A program made the translations under genes and the position numbers. A stretch of DNA of 7,223 nucleotides, taken from positions 1 to 7,223 of the forward strand of contig JASBTC010000051.1 in the NCBI GenBank assembly GCA_030148625.1, written 5' to 3'. Each line of letters starts with the position of its first letter. Within the stretch, counting starts at the first letter, position 1. The notes beneath the pieces were generated by a model, which did no database searches, was not told where the DNA came from, and saw only the letters and a program-made list of their open reading frames with translations. Shown here piece after piece: positions 6,996 through 7,223 of this stretch. This stretch comes from Sphingobium sp. (GTDB lineage Bacteria; Pseudomonadota; Alphaproteobacteria; Sphingomonadales; Sphingomonadaceae).

Positions 6996-7223
6996 ATGCA
7001 CAGCACATCCGACCAGACCCCTTCGCTCGAACTCGACCGGATCAAGGCGGAGATCGCCGACAGCTTCGACGAGGAGCTGGAGATGGAGATCGACGAGAGC
7101 CGGCTTGAGGCGCTGCTCGGCGATCTTTCCGACCATCCCGACCGTGAGCAGCTCGAACGGCGCGTTTATTTCCGCGAGCTCTTCAGGCTGCAGCATGAAC
7201 TGGTGCGATTGCAGGACTGGGTT
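6996..7223 (+). CDS. ppk2: Polyphosphate kinase 2 (PPK2) family protein, N-terminal part only
   Basis: PPK2 enzymes are cytoplasmic and transfer phosphate between polyphosphate and nucleotides (making ATP or GTP from the diphosphates, or phosphorylating AMP in some classes). Only 76 codons are visible before the right edge. Residues 1 to about 50 are acidic and probably helical (many Glu, Asp and Leu). Residues 56-76, starting RVYFRELFRLQ and continuing through HELVRLQDWV, match the conserved helix just before the Walker A loop in PPK2 proteins, where the pattern YxxELxxLQxELxxLQxWV is typical. The Walker A and Walker B motifs would fall outside the window, so class and activity cannot be judged. 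A good ribosome binding site precedes the ATG. The gene follows the TonB receptor on the same strand after 107 bases with a stem-loop, so it may be a separate transcription unit. Its link to the catabolic genes is probably only positional. Confidence 0.8.
   Translation, partial: MHSTSDQTPSLELDRIKAEIADSFDEELEMEIDESRLEALLGDLSDHPDREQLERRVYFRELFRLQHELVRLQDWV

Noticed and set aside
6951..7196. An 81-codon minus-strand frame opposite the PPK2 start
   Set aside because: The plus-strand frame matches the conserved PPK2 helix and has a good ribosome binding site. The minus-strand frame has neither domain resemblance nor supporting context.
1..7223. Mobile elements, CRISPR arrays, tRNA or other RNA genes
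   Set aside because: I saw no terminal inverted repeats with a transposase, no regularly spaced direct repeats and no tRNA-like cloverleaf. Nearly all of the window is accounted for by the five protein genes.

Overview
The window is GC-rich, has densely packed genes, and looks like the chromosome of a sphingomonad-type alphaproteobacterium (Sphingomonas, Sphingobium, Novosphingobium or a relative). This rests on protein style rather than a marker gene. The TonB-dependent receptor has the 'VVTAQRRSESLQNVPISI' start common in that order, and the ADP-forming CoA ligase and amidohydrolase-2 protein are of kinds common in sphingomonad catabolic clusters. No rRNA, tRNA, CRISPR array, transposase or integrase was seen.

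Layout. Positions 1-4437 hold a three-gene block on the minus strand, read right to left: an amidohydrolase-2 family protein (4437-3280), a major facilitator superfamily transporter (3255-2077) and a single-chain ADP-forming acyl-CoA synthetase (2080 to beyond base 1). The genes are nearly contiguous. The first gap is 24 bases, and the second junction is a 4-base ATGA stop/start overlap, so this is very probably one operon. A 249-base divergent intergenic region (4438-4686) separates it from a plus-strand TonB-dependent outer-membrane receptor (4687-6888). After 107 bases with a candidate stem-loop, a plus-strand gene recognisable as the N-terminus of a polyphosphate kinase 2 (PPK2) starts at 6996 and runs off the right edge.

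How the genes may work together (inference). The receptor would take a scarce or bulky organic compound across the outer membrane and the MFS protein would move it across the inner membrane. The cytoplasmic amidohydrolase-2 enzyme (hydrolase, decarboxylase or hydratase chemistry) and the ADP-forming CoA ligase would then hydrolyse, decarboxylate or activate a carboxylic acid for further breakdown. The substrate cannot be read from the sequence; an aromatic or other plant- or xenobiotic-derived acid is plausible. PPK2 belongs to polyphosphate/nucleotide metabolism and probably marks the right border of the catabolic cluster.

Several long open frames on the opposite strands, including one of 777 codons antisense to the receptor, are explained by the scarcity of stop codons in GC-rich DNA and are not annotated.
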